A stretch of 64,000 bases of DNA from NCBI GenBank assembly GCA_040954595.2, contig CM082579.2, positions 12,028,001 through 12,092,000 of the forward strand, in the 5' to 3' direction. The stretch is from Balanoglossus misakiensis. Taxonomy: Eukaryota > Hemichordata. A model generated the notes under the pieces. The model searched no databases. It was not told the DNA's origin and saw only the letters and a list, made by a program, of their open reading frames with translations. Shown here piece after piece: positions 50,901 to 62,865 of this stretch (positions are counted from its first letter, which is position 1; every line of letters starts with the position of its first letter). The position numbers and the translations under genes were made by a program.

Positions 50901-53900
50901 AGTCATCTACATACATGAATAAACTGGTGGAGTCATGAAAATACCAGGATGTAAGGCCATCTTCATTAAATTGGGTGATTAACTGAAAAATTATATTATT
51001 AGACAAGACATGCTCTATGGTAGGTGAAGGACAGTTCTTTGGTTGTGATATCATTGTCTATGATGCATCTTATTACTAGTCTCTTGTAGTTGGTAATAAG
51101 CAGGTGCACAAACCATCACTACGAAATCCTAGTGATTTAACCGGAAATAGAGAGTGAAGTAATTGTTCCTTGGACAGGCATGACTAAACCAGATTTTGTT
51201 CCAACTTGACATCAGAAAAATGCACTTAGAATCATTTGTACTTTTACAGAGGAACAGAGGCTGTGGTATTATATATTGTAGAACAAGACAGTCGTGTGAG
51301 ACCCTTGCCGATTGGTTGAGTCGTAAAGGCATCAGTGCCAAGGCTTATCATGCGGGTCTCAAGTCCGAAAGAACAGACATCCAAAACGAGTGGATGGATG
51401 GCAAAGTCTCTGTCATTGTTGCTACTATTAGCTTTGGTATGGGAGTGGATAAAGCCAATGTCAGGTAGGTGTCTCTTACTTGGAATATTTGTGAGTGAGA
51501 AAGATACACCTGAATGCTGTTCTTGATACTGTGGTAATTGTGACAGAAACTGATTTGAAGCCTTTTTTTCTGTCTTGTCACAGAATTACATGTTTGTATA
51601 GCTATTTACCATCTTTTATTGTGTCAGACCTGTAATTCACTTACTTTTATGTGTACCGGTAGCTCTTGAAATGTTATCACGGTTTCCAAAGGAAAATGGA
51701 TTACAGGCCCTGATCCAGATAATGTTCATATGAAAAAAAAATAATAATAAACAGACTCACAGTATCAAATTCACCTTGAGTAGTTAATTTGAATAGTTTC
51801 CTACTAAAAAATTGTTTCATAAGGAACTGAAAATTTCCATATTTTCTTGGCATCTTATTGTTTTATGTTGCTGAATGACAGTGAGGCTTGTAATCTGTGA
51901 TTCTATGTGGTAAGATCGAATTTCCGTAAAGATTGAAGGGTAATTTTTCTGAAATTGACTGGGTATGTTCATAGTTGAGGACCCCTGTTGATGTAGAAAA
52001 CAAAACTGTAAGTTCCCAATTTTTGTACTTCAGAATGGTGTCCAAAGATTTTGTTTCTTGCTCTTGATCGAAAGAAAAGTATGGAAGGCTTTTTGGTCTG
52101 AATATCTCCATTGTAACATTTGCCCCTGCAAATTCCCTGTGTCATCATACTTATCGTTAAAGGGACAAAGTCTCTCTCTCGCTGTCCCTTTTCCATTAAT
52201 TATGTTTAATGCAAGACATGTGTATACTCCGAATATAGTGAATACATGTTTGACCACACACAAATTCCATGCCGTTTGTAGAATATGAGAGTAAAAATCT
52301 TGCCAATACGAATAAATGGTAAGATTGATTATTCATTTTGGCGATTTTTCACTGTCGTGTTTACCAGCAGGATGGAAGTTGTGTGTAGTCGAACTTTGAT
52401 TCACTATATATCCACATGCAGAATAACATAAAATGGTGTCTTGTATCGAACATAATTAATGGAAAAATGGCAGCGAGAGAGAGACTTTTCCCTTTAATGA
52501 GTGCTTTTATTGGAACCTAGTATAGACTAGCACTTGACATGCATTTGATATTCTGCAGATTTGTAGTGCATTGGGATGTTCCAAAGTCTATGGCTGGGTA
52601 CTATCAAGAATCAGGCAGGGCTGGCAGAGATGGTCAAGTATCACACTGCAGAATCTATTATTCAAGAGATGACAGAGATACAGTGGCATTCCTCATTCAA
52701 AAAGAAATGTCCGAATCTAAGGCAAGTCAGTTTACCATTTGAATTTGTATTTTTCAGAATTTTGGCAGAACTAAGGAGTAGCCTACTGTAATATACTACT
52801 GAAGGATAACAGATTGTTTTTACACTATGTATTTGTATAGCCCAAACAATGACTGTGTATAGCCCAATTTTGTTTTAAAATTACAATCAAGGATACTGTA
52901 AAACGGGTTATTTTCGCGATATCAAAGCAGGCGACTGTTAACGCAAGGATAAATTTTTGCGTTCTCTTATTTTTACTGGATGGCTATCTCCGAAAAAACA
53001 TTTAAGCGACTTTTTATTTTCATGTTTTTTTGGCTCTCGCATATTTCGCGAACATTTCTGGCTCGCGATAATAACCCGTTTTACAGTAGTCTGTGTTTGT
53101 ATCATCAAAATCCTTCAACAAATTCAATGGTCACGCAACTATATCTTTCATAATTGTGTTCAAATGTGTAGTAGCTAAAGAACACAAACACCTGAAAAAA
53201 GTGATTAGAATAAAAGTGTGCCTGACAAAAGTTCAGTGGGTTGTTTCAACTTCAATTCAAAGACTACATTCTTCACTGTTGCACTTATGGATGAACTAAG
53301 CTTCCTAGTAATGGGGAACCATCCTATCTTCATGAGCTGCTGACATTTAAATTGAGATAAATGATATTTTATTAAAGCTACCCACTTTTGCAAGGCACAC
53401 TTTTATTATTACCACTAATGGCTGTATTACATGCATGCATAAATGTACGTATGTCCGTTAGTATTCATACCAAGTCAAACTCCATAAAATCATAGAATCC
53501 AATGTGATACTTAACTATTAAAGAGTATGCGAAGCAATTGTGCATACACAATGGCTAGTTAGTACCAGGTTCACATGGTAAAATTTTATTGGAGTCACAC
53601 ACACACCATTAAGACGGTTCTGAAGCGTCTCAGATCAGATACCGTCTTAAAAAGACACATGTGGATGGTGTAGGTGGTCCTGAAGCATCTCAGATTTGAG
53701 ACGGCTTTGTCTGCCAGACCTGAGCCGGTGTAAGGATTTAACACCTCTCAGCAACCCATTGTCTATTGGGCCGAGCCTCAGCACCTATACATAAACTTTA
53801 GGAATGTCCGTTATATCTTGTTATATTTAAGTGTAAATCTTTAGTGTCTCACCTTTTGCAAAGTATTGAACAATCTAATTATCATTTAGGCTTTGCCATA

Positions 53901-56900
53901 TTTAATAGACCCTTACTATTTGTGCAATTTCAGAAGAAAGGTGATTTTTCAATACAAAACAAGGCGTCCATGTCCAGCTTTGAGAAAATTGTCAAGTACT
54001 GTGAAGAAGCCTGGTAAGGCAAGGTTATGTCTTCACTTGGTGATTAGTTTGTATTGTTTACATGGGTTATTTGTCCTGTAGTCACAGGATACAGTACTCC
54101 ATTTTAAATATTGAAATGACACCAATTTCCTGATGAGGTCATATTTTGTTGAATTCAGCTGCAGGCATGCCGTGATTTCAAAGTTCTTTGGTGATGACAT
54201 CCCAGTGTGCAAGACATCATGTGATTTTTGTTGTGATCGCAAAACACTGCAAACACTGCTTGATCATTTTGATAGAAGAGCTTATGCAAGCAGTTATGAA
54301 GGGAAGGGAAGAAACAGCTATACCTATACTGAATCGAGAACCGCAGGGCCGAGTAAGGATCTTTATGAAGGTGGACGACATTCAATGTTACGGTAAGATT
54401 TCTGTATATTCCTAGTTTAACTTTTATGAGATTAATAGAATCTCACACTCCCAAGGACCTGGGATCGTATTTCTCACACGAGTTGAATATCCCCGACGAG
54501 TGTGAGTAATATGATCCCAGGTCTTTGGTGTGTGAGATTATATTTCTCACACCTTCACAAATTAGCCAAATTCGTTAAAAATCATTGAATAAATGACTCT
54601 GGAACTGTCGTCTGGCAATAATACACATAATACGCATCGCACCGTTGGATAGCATTTACCGCGCATTGACAAAAGAACGCTTTGTCAACCAATCAGCGCT
54701 CGCGTCATATACAGCTTTCGATTCAATGAGAGTGTGGGATCGATTTGTTCTCACACTCTCTATCCCACACTCCCAGTGGCCAGGAGTGTGAGAATTATAT
54801 TTCTTTTTAAAGCTGCCATTCTTCAACCCGTGGTTGTCACACTGTAGTGTACTCCACCCATTCAGTCACAAATCGCCCAATACAGTGGTATTTATGTTTG
54901 GATGTGAAATTGGCTATCAACTTGGCTTTACAGGAGCCTGACTTGCACCTGTTTTTGTCCAAATTTCAGCTTCAACTTCACAAAATGTAGTCCATGTGTA
55001 TCAGTCAGCTGTGCATGTACCGGTTACATGCTAAGGCTCCTTGCATGAGCTACATGTAATGCAGCAATACATTAATTTAGATTATATTATATCATGCTAC
55101 CATCCGCAATTCTGATTGGACGAGAGCTCAATCCAGTGATGCTAAAATTAAGCAATAAAACCCCCCCAGCCATGGTATACCACAACATTATGGAGTTGAA
55201 CTGGTCAAAATCGAGTGGTATACCATGGCTGGGGGTGTTTTATTGCTATTATATTATGCCATTATATTGAAACTTTGCATAAAACATTTTAAAAAGGCAT
55301 TTTCTTTGACTATGATATATGACTGTGGTATATGACGAATATATCACGGTCACGTCTCGTGTCTCGACCAATAAAATAGCGTGATTTACACCATCAATAT
55401 ACTGGTATAATATAATTAAGCAATAATTGATGTGGTAGTTACTGTAGCAAAGTTGCGCAGCTATTTTTATGCAAATTGAGGTCATCTTGAGTCAGTTCAT
55501 CGGGCATTTGGTTCAGGGGTCATGAAATTGTATTAACACTGTGAGAAAATTATTGATATCAAGTCCATGTAATATGTATAATGCAATGATGTAATACATG
55601 TATACATACAGCAGACTTCTGCTTTGATGGCTGAGAAAGAGAATTTGATTGAGTCTGTCTAACAATTACTATCAGAGATAAAGACTATGAGGTTGAGAGC
55701 TGGGGACGAGTAGAAGATGGTGAATTTGATGCAGAAAGATTTTGGACTAAAGAAGATGAGGAGGAAAGAGCAGAGAGGACTAACTTGATCAGACAACAGT
55801 TCAAACTCAGAAGAGGGGTGAGTTCATTTGGAATGATGTAATAGAAGTGTACCTCAAGGAATGATATATACACCTGCTCTCTATCAGTAATGTGCGAGAT
55901 ATATTGTAAATGGAAAATTTTCGTGACAGGACATCAAAAGAGGCAACTGTTATAGAAATAACGCACGACGCCCTGACCATTAACGTTTGTTTATGGGCAA
56001 GGGCGAGGGGAAAGCCAAAAAATTCATGGGCGAGGCTTCTGAGCCCATGCCATGAATTTTGGCTTTCCTCAGCAACAAGAAAGAAAGCTTGGTAAGCTGT
56101 TCGAAGGAAGTTGGCATGTTATAGAAATAATGGACGACGCCCTGACCAAAAATTCATGGGCGAGGCTTCCGAGCCCATGAATTTTGGCTTTCCCCGAGCC
56201 CGCGCCCGTAAACAAACATTAATGGTCAGGGCAGAGTCGGTTATTTCCATTATATTACCAACGAACTCAAGAAAACCGTCAAAATTTGCGAAAATGCCCC
56301 ATGCAAAAGACTTTAGGGCCCCGGAACTTGTGTTACGCAAAATGTTGTATTCACTGAACTGTATGCTAATATTACTATTCAGATTTACGGGCATGTAAAC
56401 AAACCATTACTGAGTTTTTGTGGTCAATGATGTCGTTCATCTCGACCAATTAAAATGCGGCGCACAGGCCATGTTAATATAATACACAATGATTAATTTA
56501 CGTGTTCTTATTTTTCACTGCATAATTATCTCGGAAAAACATTTTTACTCGATTTATAATATTACTTGGATTTGCTTCAGTTCATCATCTCTTGGTGACA
56601 CATACCACGATAGATGTATACTCTTTATATGGAGGCCGATTAAAAGGGTGCAGCACCCATTTAATACATCACTTGCAGCCAAAATCGGATGTTGATAAAA
56701 TGTTCATGTATACATTTCAGTAAGCTTATTTAGATGGACTATTCTAAATTGGAAAGTAAAATCATGAAAATAATGCAAAAAAGTGGCAGCTCTTGGGACT
56801 TTAAGTACCAGTAGGTAGTGGTGACACTTATAATATATTCATGATGTCTGAATTGCAAGTTCATGAAATTGTTGTCGTCTGTTACTTGATCTAATTTGTT

Positions 56901-59900
56901 ACAGGACGTTACATCATCAGCTAAGAAAGAGTTTATCCCACCTGATAAAGACTGCCCTCTCAGAGATGCTGCTAATTCCAAAATTACAGGACTAACAGTA
57001 AAGGTACGTGTACATGCAGAAATGACCAATCAACAATTTACTTTATTATATTGTACACTACTAATTTAAATCTCCATTTAGCTGTAACTTTTCGCTATAA
57101 TTTTTAGTAATTTTTTGTTTTGTGTATCCACTACAGTTTCTTGTTCAAATTCTGGAAACATGGTGGAATGCCCAGCATTTAGTGAAGCGGCACAACATAT
57201 ACAAATGTATGTGTATAGTCAGCATTGTTATTGTCAAGTGTAGACTGGAATTCATTTGTCAGCAATAACAATGACCAAAAACACACATACAGGCTATGTT
57301 GACAAGCTGGGTACTAGCTATATTAGCATGCTGTTTGGAGAAGAGGAAAAAATTGCATTTGTTACACAGAACAAAAATGCTGAAAATAAAACCAAAAATT
57401 ACAGCCTATGGCCCTTCAAACACAGTGATAAAATCAAGTTCAGAAATTTCAAGACCACTGGCCTCAAACATGGCAGTGGTTGAAATATGGCACGTAGGGC
57501 AATACAGTTTCCTCACATGACGGATAAATATAGTGACCTGATATGAGGTTCATCGAATTTCAAAGTCGACTCTCTGAAGGCATGCAGTAGTGCTACAGTG
57601 TCTTAGGAATGCATTCATGTTTAGCTAGTATCTTGTAAATTATATTCATATCTGATGCCAAAGGTACTCTAGGTTTGTGTTGGAAATGAAACTGTTCTAT
57701 GTTTTAGACGTGAATCTACCTATTCTGATCAAATGGGAGCATAGTGTCCTTGATGCCATTTCTTGTAATACTTTCTAACTTTTTCAGACTCGTGAGCATT
57801 GTTTGAAGATGATTGAAGATGCCTTAAGAAATAACTACACTTCGTACTTTGCTGAGAATGAAGCTAAAATGGTGATAAGGTAGGCAATAATAGAATCTCA
57901 CACTCCCAAATATTAGTGACACTAGTTGGGGAATACTTAATCTCCCAGTATTTTGTCAGCGAGGGACAAGTGATTCCACTCATAGTGCTAGTATCCCTCT
58001 GAGCCGAGGCAAGGAGGGATACAGCTATAGGGGAATCAAGATGCTAGGTAAACCTAGAGTAGGGAAATTCATTCAGCAATATGAAATCTCTTGTTGCAGT
58101 GATATTGAACCGAGGGACTGTGCTTTGAATATGGAATTTGAAATTTTCAAGATGAGCAAACAGAGTAATGTCTACAGAGCTAAAATCATGTCTAAGGTAT
58201 GTACACAACATTCTTTGGTTAGTCACGCCAGCTGTGGAATTGTCTATGCAAGTCAAACAATCCTGGCCTGTACACTAACATCCTGTATACATGTATACAA
58301 AGTTTGGGAACATATAAAGGATATACGCACACTACAAGCATGTGAAATTTATCTCTTCCTGGCCACTGGATTACATTGAGTATAAATGCTGGAAAATCCA
58401 CTTCAGCCATCGTCATTCTCAGTTTTACACATAGCTCAGGCAAATGAAATTAAATTCTGTGGTGGAATAAAATAGTATGGTCACAATGTGCAGTTTTGTG
58501 ATAAACTTTGTTGAATCATGTTCACCCATAGAAAAACCATTGGTGAATAAATGCTGACTCAGCAGTTTTCTTCTCATTATCGACTGGATTCATGGCCTTG
58601 ATTTTCAAAAACGAGCACAGTGACCCTAGATTTTATTACCGATTTTTGTTATATAATCCAATAATTCACAATTAAAAGAGATGATGCTTTCAATTTGACT
58701 GATTCACCTTGGACAACATATGCTTGTTCTAAAATAACTTCAGCACCAGCCCTTCACATGTTCATTTGGCTTATTTCTTCCATAGGTTAGTGAAATCAAA
58801 AAAGTCACAAAATGCCAAGACTTACACAATGCATTTACAAAACTGTCGTCTTCTGAAGTCAAGACGGAAGGTGCTGCAGAAGGTGACACAGTGCTTGCAT
58901 CACACATTTCACTGGTAAGAGGTGTTTGTGTAATTTCATCTTTCTACTCTGAGAGCCGGCAGTGGCCTGACAGGCTGTTCCACTTCCAATAGCTTTTCAA
59001 AAATATGATAGGTGTTTGTCACGAAAATAGGACGTTTTAACCCTACAGACTTGGATCGGTACTCTTGGTGAATACGACAGTTCCAATAGAAACAGCTTTT
59101 CAAAATTTTTTATAGGCGTTTGTCATGGGAATAGGACATTGACACTACAGACTTTGATCTGTACACTTGGATCTACCACTTGATGAATACAACAAATTAT
59201 TTCAGTAGCAAAAGCTTTTTAAAGACATGATTGGCATTTGTCATGGGAATCTTGCATGTACGTAACTATAAACCAACCTTGTTTTTGTTATCTTATCAAT
59301 ACATTCAGTTCAAAGGACCAAGACTGAGTCGCATCAACCCACCGTCCACAAGTTCTTGTTCGGGTTTTCAGACTGCATCATCATTATTGTTACAACAACA
59401 AAGTGATGGAGTGTGTAGCACGACGAGTCAAGCAAAGTCCAGTTTATTAAGCCAGTCATCATCATCATCCGCGGAAGATAGTGGTCATCTGCCGAGCTTC
59501 CAAACCGCTTCTTCCCTTCTCCAACACAAATCGAAAATTCCAGTCATTTGCCTGGAGGAATCACCACCTCTATCAGCATCTAGTGAAAATGACATCTCAG
59601 CTAAAAGGACAGTAACCTTCCAGAACAAAACAGAAATATTCAAGTTCCGCTACTATAAGAAGTCTGATGGTAATATATTGAAAGAGAGCCATCAATATTG
59701 TCATGACGACGCCGCTGCTGAAATGTGTGCAACAGCTGAGGCTGCAGCAACCGTAGCAGATAACGATGAAATTTTCATAGTTGATGACAGTGATAGCAAT
59801 GATGGAGAACATGATTTGAAATTGGATGGACTTACATCAGCGTCTGCATTCTCTGTCAAGAATGACACAAGTGAAGAAATGGCGACAACTGGAAGGTAAA

Positions 59901-62865
59901 ATTCAGCCTTGTTTAGAAGTTGTGATGACATGATAATAATCTTAGCATTTGATCTCTGATGCCATAAAATTGGCTGACAACATCATGACAGAACAAGAAT
60001 TGGAGGATATTTTCAAAAAGATACATGTGAGTTAGGCATGAGCACATGTTGTTTGTGATTTATTGACAATAAATTCACCTTTTCCAGTGAATTGTTCTGC
60101 ATAAGCTGTAGAAAATACTAGTTGTACAGCTACATGTATGTGCCAGATGTGACGTACTGGCCCCATGTTCCGAGATCCAGCCAATCCAGAAGTAAGGGGT
60201 TGTGCAGCAGACTTAATAAAAAATGTGCATTGTTTTTCCTTTCAGACCAAATCCAAGTCATGAGAGTGGTTGCTGCAGAGATAGTACAGATGGACTAGAA
60301 GTCAGTGGTAATAAGAGATCCCTGTCAAATGACACACAGGTATTTCTGGTCTTTTGCCTTGTAAGGAAAGCTTTGCAAATCAGTCAGACAGTTTTTACAT
60401 TTTGGTGTCTTACCAGTGGGACTTTCATAATACATCAGTTTGGAGTTGTTAGGAGATGCCAGAACTTGTCGCAGCCAAATTTCCAGATTATGCAAGCTGA
60501 AGTTTCAGTCATTGAAGGTGATCAGATCACTATGTGTGAAGATATTTAGCAAAATGAACATGAAAGAGCTATCCAATTCATAGATATCAAGAAATTTTGC
60601 TTCCTCCAAAGTCAAAAAGGTTGAGTTGGTATAGCTCGCTCAGAAGGTGTTAACTGCTTCCATGGCAATCTAGGATTTTCCCAGAATGCTTTATGATCCA
60701 TATCTGAGCATGCAGTTTGAAAGTTTATGTACAGTGATTGGCATTTGTCATGGGAATCTTGCATGGACGTAACTATAAACCAACCTTGTTTTTGTTTTCT
60801 TATCAATACATTCAGTTCAAAGGACCAAGACTGAGTCGCATCAACCCACCGTCCACAAGTTCTTGTTCGGGTTTTCAGACTGCATCATCATTATTGTTAC
60901 AACAACAAAGTGATGGAGTGTGTAGCACGACGAGTCAAGCAAAGTCCAGTTTATTAAGCCAGTCATCATCATCATCCGCGGAAGATAGTGGTCATCTGCC
61001 GAGCTTCCAAACCGCTTCTTCCCTTCTCCAACACAAATCGAAAATTCCAGTCATTTGCCTGGAGGAATCACCACCTCTATCAGCATCTAGTGAAAATGAC
61101 ATCTCAGCTAAAAGGACAGTAACCTTCCAGAACAAAACAGAAATATTCAAGTTCCGCTACTATAAGAAGTCTGATGGTAATATATTGAAAGAGAGCCATC
61201 AATATTGTCATGACGACGCCGCTGCTACAATGTGTGCAACAGCTGAGGCTGCAGCAACCATAGCAGATAACGATGAAATTTTCATAGTTGATGACAGTGA
61301 TAGCAATGATGGAGAACATGATTTGAAATCAGATGGACTTACATCAGCGTCTGCATTCTCTGTCAAGAATGACACAAGTGAAGAAATGGCGACAACTGGA
61401 AGGTAAAATTCAGCCTTGTTTTAGCCCGGAGACCAGGGCGTCGATCTAGAATACAACGCCCGGTGACAGTCTAGCAATGTCCTGCTGAACTGAAAGATAG
61501 TAGTCCTGGCAACGATCAGGGTCGCTTAGTAACAAATGGATAACGAGTGATCTATCAAATGTTGACGGGCGCCAGTGGTTTGATGATATTATTAACAAAG
61601 CTTGGTTATGAATATTCATACACCTTCAAAACCACTCCCACATCCCGTTGCGGGAATTTCACACATGACTCCACCTCTATTTCCTTATTTAGAATGCGAT
61701 GATGTCATTTGGTTTACATTGAGTGACCAATTAGCTTACATGCAAGATTTACCACCCGTGTCGTTCTACGCACAGAATTCTGTGCGTAAATAGAGACTGT
61801 CACCGGGCGTTTCTTTTCGACGCCCTGGTCTCCGGGCTAGCTTTGTTTAGAAGTTGTGATGACATGATAATCTTTGCATTTATTTTCTGTCTGTGAAACT
61901 GTTGAGTTTGTGTAGGGTCAGAATTATGAATTCACAATGAAATATCTTCAATCAACACTGATTTTTTATCTTGAACATAACTGTCCAAAAATGCCGTTTC
62001 CTCATAACATCATTCAGTGTTATCCCCAAAATTGAGGTGTGTGCCTGATTCTTGTCTTTTAATTGGATGACAGTACCTCTCTTGAATGCATGAAAACCCT
62101 TGAGAATGAGATGTAGCATGACTTGTCTATGGAACTTGTCATACATGTATTGCAAATATGCCCCCAAACCATCTCACACAATGTCTCAGGTCAAATCTGA
62201 TCTAAACCATCATGAATACTACCTTTTACTTGGCTACGAAATGACATACTGTCACACTAACTTTTGCATGTGCCACAATTGATAAAATGAGTTCATCACT
62301 GTTTGAAGTCTTTATTTGGTGAAAATGGGCAAGAGCGGGTGATAATTTACTACATCATTTTTGGTGCGAGAAATACACATGTTGAACAAGCCTTATTTTA
62401 TGCAGTACTGTTGACCTTTGTGCTTGGAGGGGTCAACAAAGCTTGGAAATCAGTTGAAAGTTACCGGTACATGTACTTCAATAGATGCCATAACGTTTGC
62501 TGAAAACATCATGACAGAACAAGAATTGTAGGTTATTTTCAAAAAGATACATGTGAGTTAGCCATGAGTATATGTTGTTTGTGATTTATTGACAATAAAT
62601 TCGCCTTTTCCAGTGAATTGTTCTGCATAAGCTGTAGAAAATACTAGTTGTACAGCTACATGTATGTGCCAGATGTGACGTACTGGCCCCATGTTCCGAG
62701 ATCCAGCCAATCCAGAAGTAAGGGGTTGTGCAGCAGACTTAATAAAAAATGTGCATTGTTTTTCCTTTCAGACCAAATCCAAGTCATGAGAGTGGTTGCT
62801 GCAGAGATAGTACAGATGGACTAGAAGTCAGTGGTAATAAGAGATCCCTGTCAAATGACACACAG
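47997..62865 (+). CDS. RECQL5: RecQ-type DNA helicase, RECQL5 orthologue (3' end beyond window)
   Basis: Fifteen exons encode 1,145 residues with no stop before the window ends: 47997-48177, 49544-50184, 51250-51464, 52559-52721, 53934-54013, 54159-54392, 55676-55817, 56905-57003, 57788-57879, 58100-58196, 58786-58914, 59309-59895, 60246-60339, 60816-61402, 62772-62865. This nuclear 3'-5' helicase is known to curb recombination and restrain RNA polymerase II. Visible: Walker A MPTGAGKS (69-76), DEAH box (174-177), motif [13 protein letters not shown] (~362-372), a Cys-rich zinc region (~420-455), then the RECQL5-specific region ([13 protein letters not shown], ~586 on) that separates it from BLM, WRN and RECQL1. 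Phases agree at every junction. The fourth intron has a GC donor (AAG|GCAAGT). The last four exons are two tandem copies of an exon pair, lengthening the Ser-rich tail. The ATG at 47997 precedes a typical short RECQL5 N-terminus; an in-frame upstream codon exists only as a non-ATG. Confidence 0.95.
48753..48953. mobile_element. Foldback MITE in RECQL5 intron 1
   Basis: TAGGGTTATACACAA at the left pairs with the complement of TTGTGAATAACCCTA at the right. The pairing continues inward with gccctgtagtctgtacatgg against gtccatacagggc. TA stands at the edges. About 200 bp, non-coding. Confidence 0.75.
49166..49355. mobile_element. ATTACCGTTAAAGTC MITE in RECQL5 intron 1
   Basis: A 25-bp near-perfect terminal inverted repeat: ATTACCGTTAAAGTCATTTT at the left against AAAATGACTTTAACGGTAAT at the right, extended by ataaga/cttat and a TGCGACTTATAA motif repeated inside. 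About 190 bp. Confidence 0.85.
50256..50632. mobile_element. TTAA element family C, complete copy, RECQL5 intron 2
   Basis: TTAAAGCTCCAATAGCTGCC at the left and GGCAGCTATTGGGGCTTTAA at the right, with TTAA at both edges, 377 bp. Right-end fragments of the family lie at 3160-3249 and 56690-56804. Confidence 0.8.
52157..52497. mobile_element. TTAA-flanked palindromic MITE family A copy 4, RECQL5 intron 3
   Basis: TTAA edges with AGGGACAAAGTCTCTCTCTC at the left and the complementary GAGAGAGAGACTTTTCCCT at the right. It ends about 60 bp before the exon at 52559, so it sits near the branch-point region of that intron. Confidence 0.85.
52894..53088. mobile_element. TACTGTAAAAC MITE family F, complete copy, RECQL5 intron 4
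   Basis: TACTGTAAAACGGGTTATTT at the left and AATAACCCGTTTTACAGTA at the right, with internal CGCGA arms. 195 bp. Confidence 0.85.
54430..54805. mobile_element. Repetitive foldback segment, RECQL5 intron 6
   Basis: It begins aatagaatctcacactccca and ends ccaggagtgtgagaattata, an inverted pair, with a second internal foldback (gggatcgtatttctcacac against gtgtgagtaatatgatccc). A fragment of the same start appears at 57890-57912. Borders are approximate. Confidence 0.55.
55147..55416. mobile_element. Foldback element, second copy of the nested insert at 6217-6567
   Basis: In opposite orientation to the first copy, with the shared palindrome of ccatggtataccac and gtggtataccatggctgg and the distal block acaccatcaatatactggt. 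It lies in RECQL5 intron 6. Confidence 0.7.
55901..56560. mobile_element. Family F MITE interrupted by another inverted-repeat element
   Basis: The left part (attgtaaatggaaaattttc, gacatcaaaagaggcaactg) and the right part (cgtgttcttatttttcactg, atctcggaaaaacatttt) are the two pieces of a family F copy. Between them, about 55950-56480, lies an element with gacgccctgaccattaacg at one side and taatggtcagggc at the other, plus two internal ttcatgggcgaggcttc foldbacks. RECQL5 intron 7. Confidence 0.6.
56690..56804. mobile_element. TTAA element family C, right-end fragment, RECQL5 intron 7
   Basis: It ends aagtggcagctcttgggac then TTTAA, preceded by aaaatcatgaaaataatgc as in the complete copy. The left border is approximate. 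Confidence 0.5.
57066..57418. mobile_element. TTAA element family E copy 2, RECQL5 intron 8
   Basis: It starts TTAAATCTCCATTTAGCTGT and ends ccaaaaattacagcctatgg followed by a decayed TTCAA. The length is almost equal to that of the copy at 37171-37523, and it shares the gcattgttattgt interior. Confidence 0.65.
58505..58700. repeat. Inverted partial copy of family D element, RECQL5 intron 10
   Basis: Blocks aatgctgactcagcagtttt, gtgaccctagattttatta and aattaaaagagatgatg are complementary to the interior of 38634-39028 and its left flank. The ends are missing. Confidence 0.5.
59228..60734 (+). repeat. Tandem duplication unit 1 in RECQL5 (two exons)
   Basis: The unit runs from attggcatttgtcatggga to just before the second occurrence at 60735 and is 1,507 bp long. 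It holds exons 59309-59895 and 60246-60339 with their introns. Exon phases (0 in, 0 out for the pair) allow any number of copies to be read in frame. Confidence 0.9.

Noticed and set aside
59597-59812. Minus-strand frames repeated identically at 61104-61319
   Set aside because: They are antisense to the duplicated RECQL5 exons.
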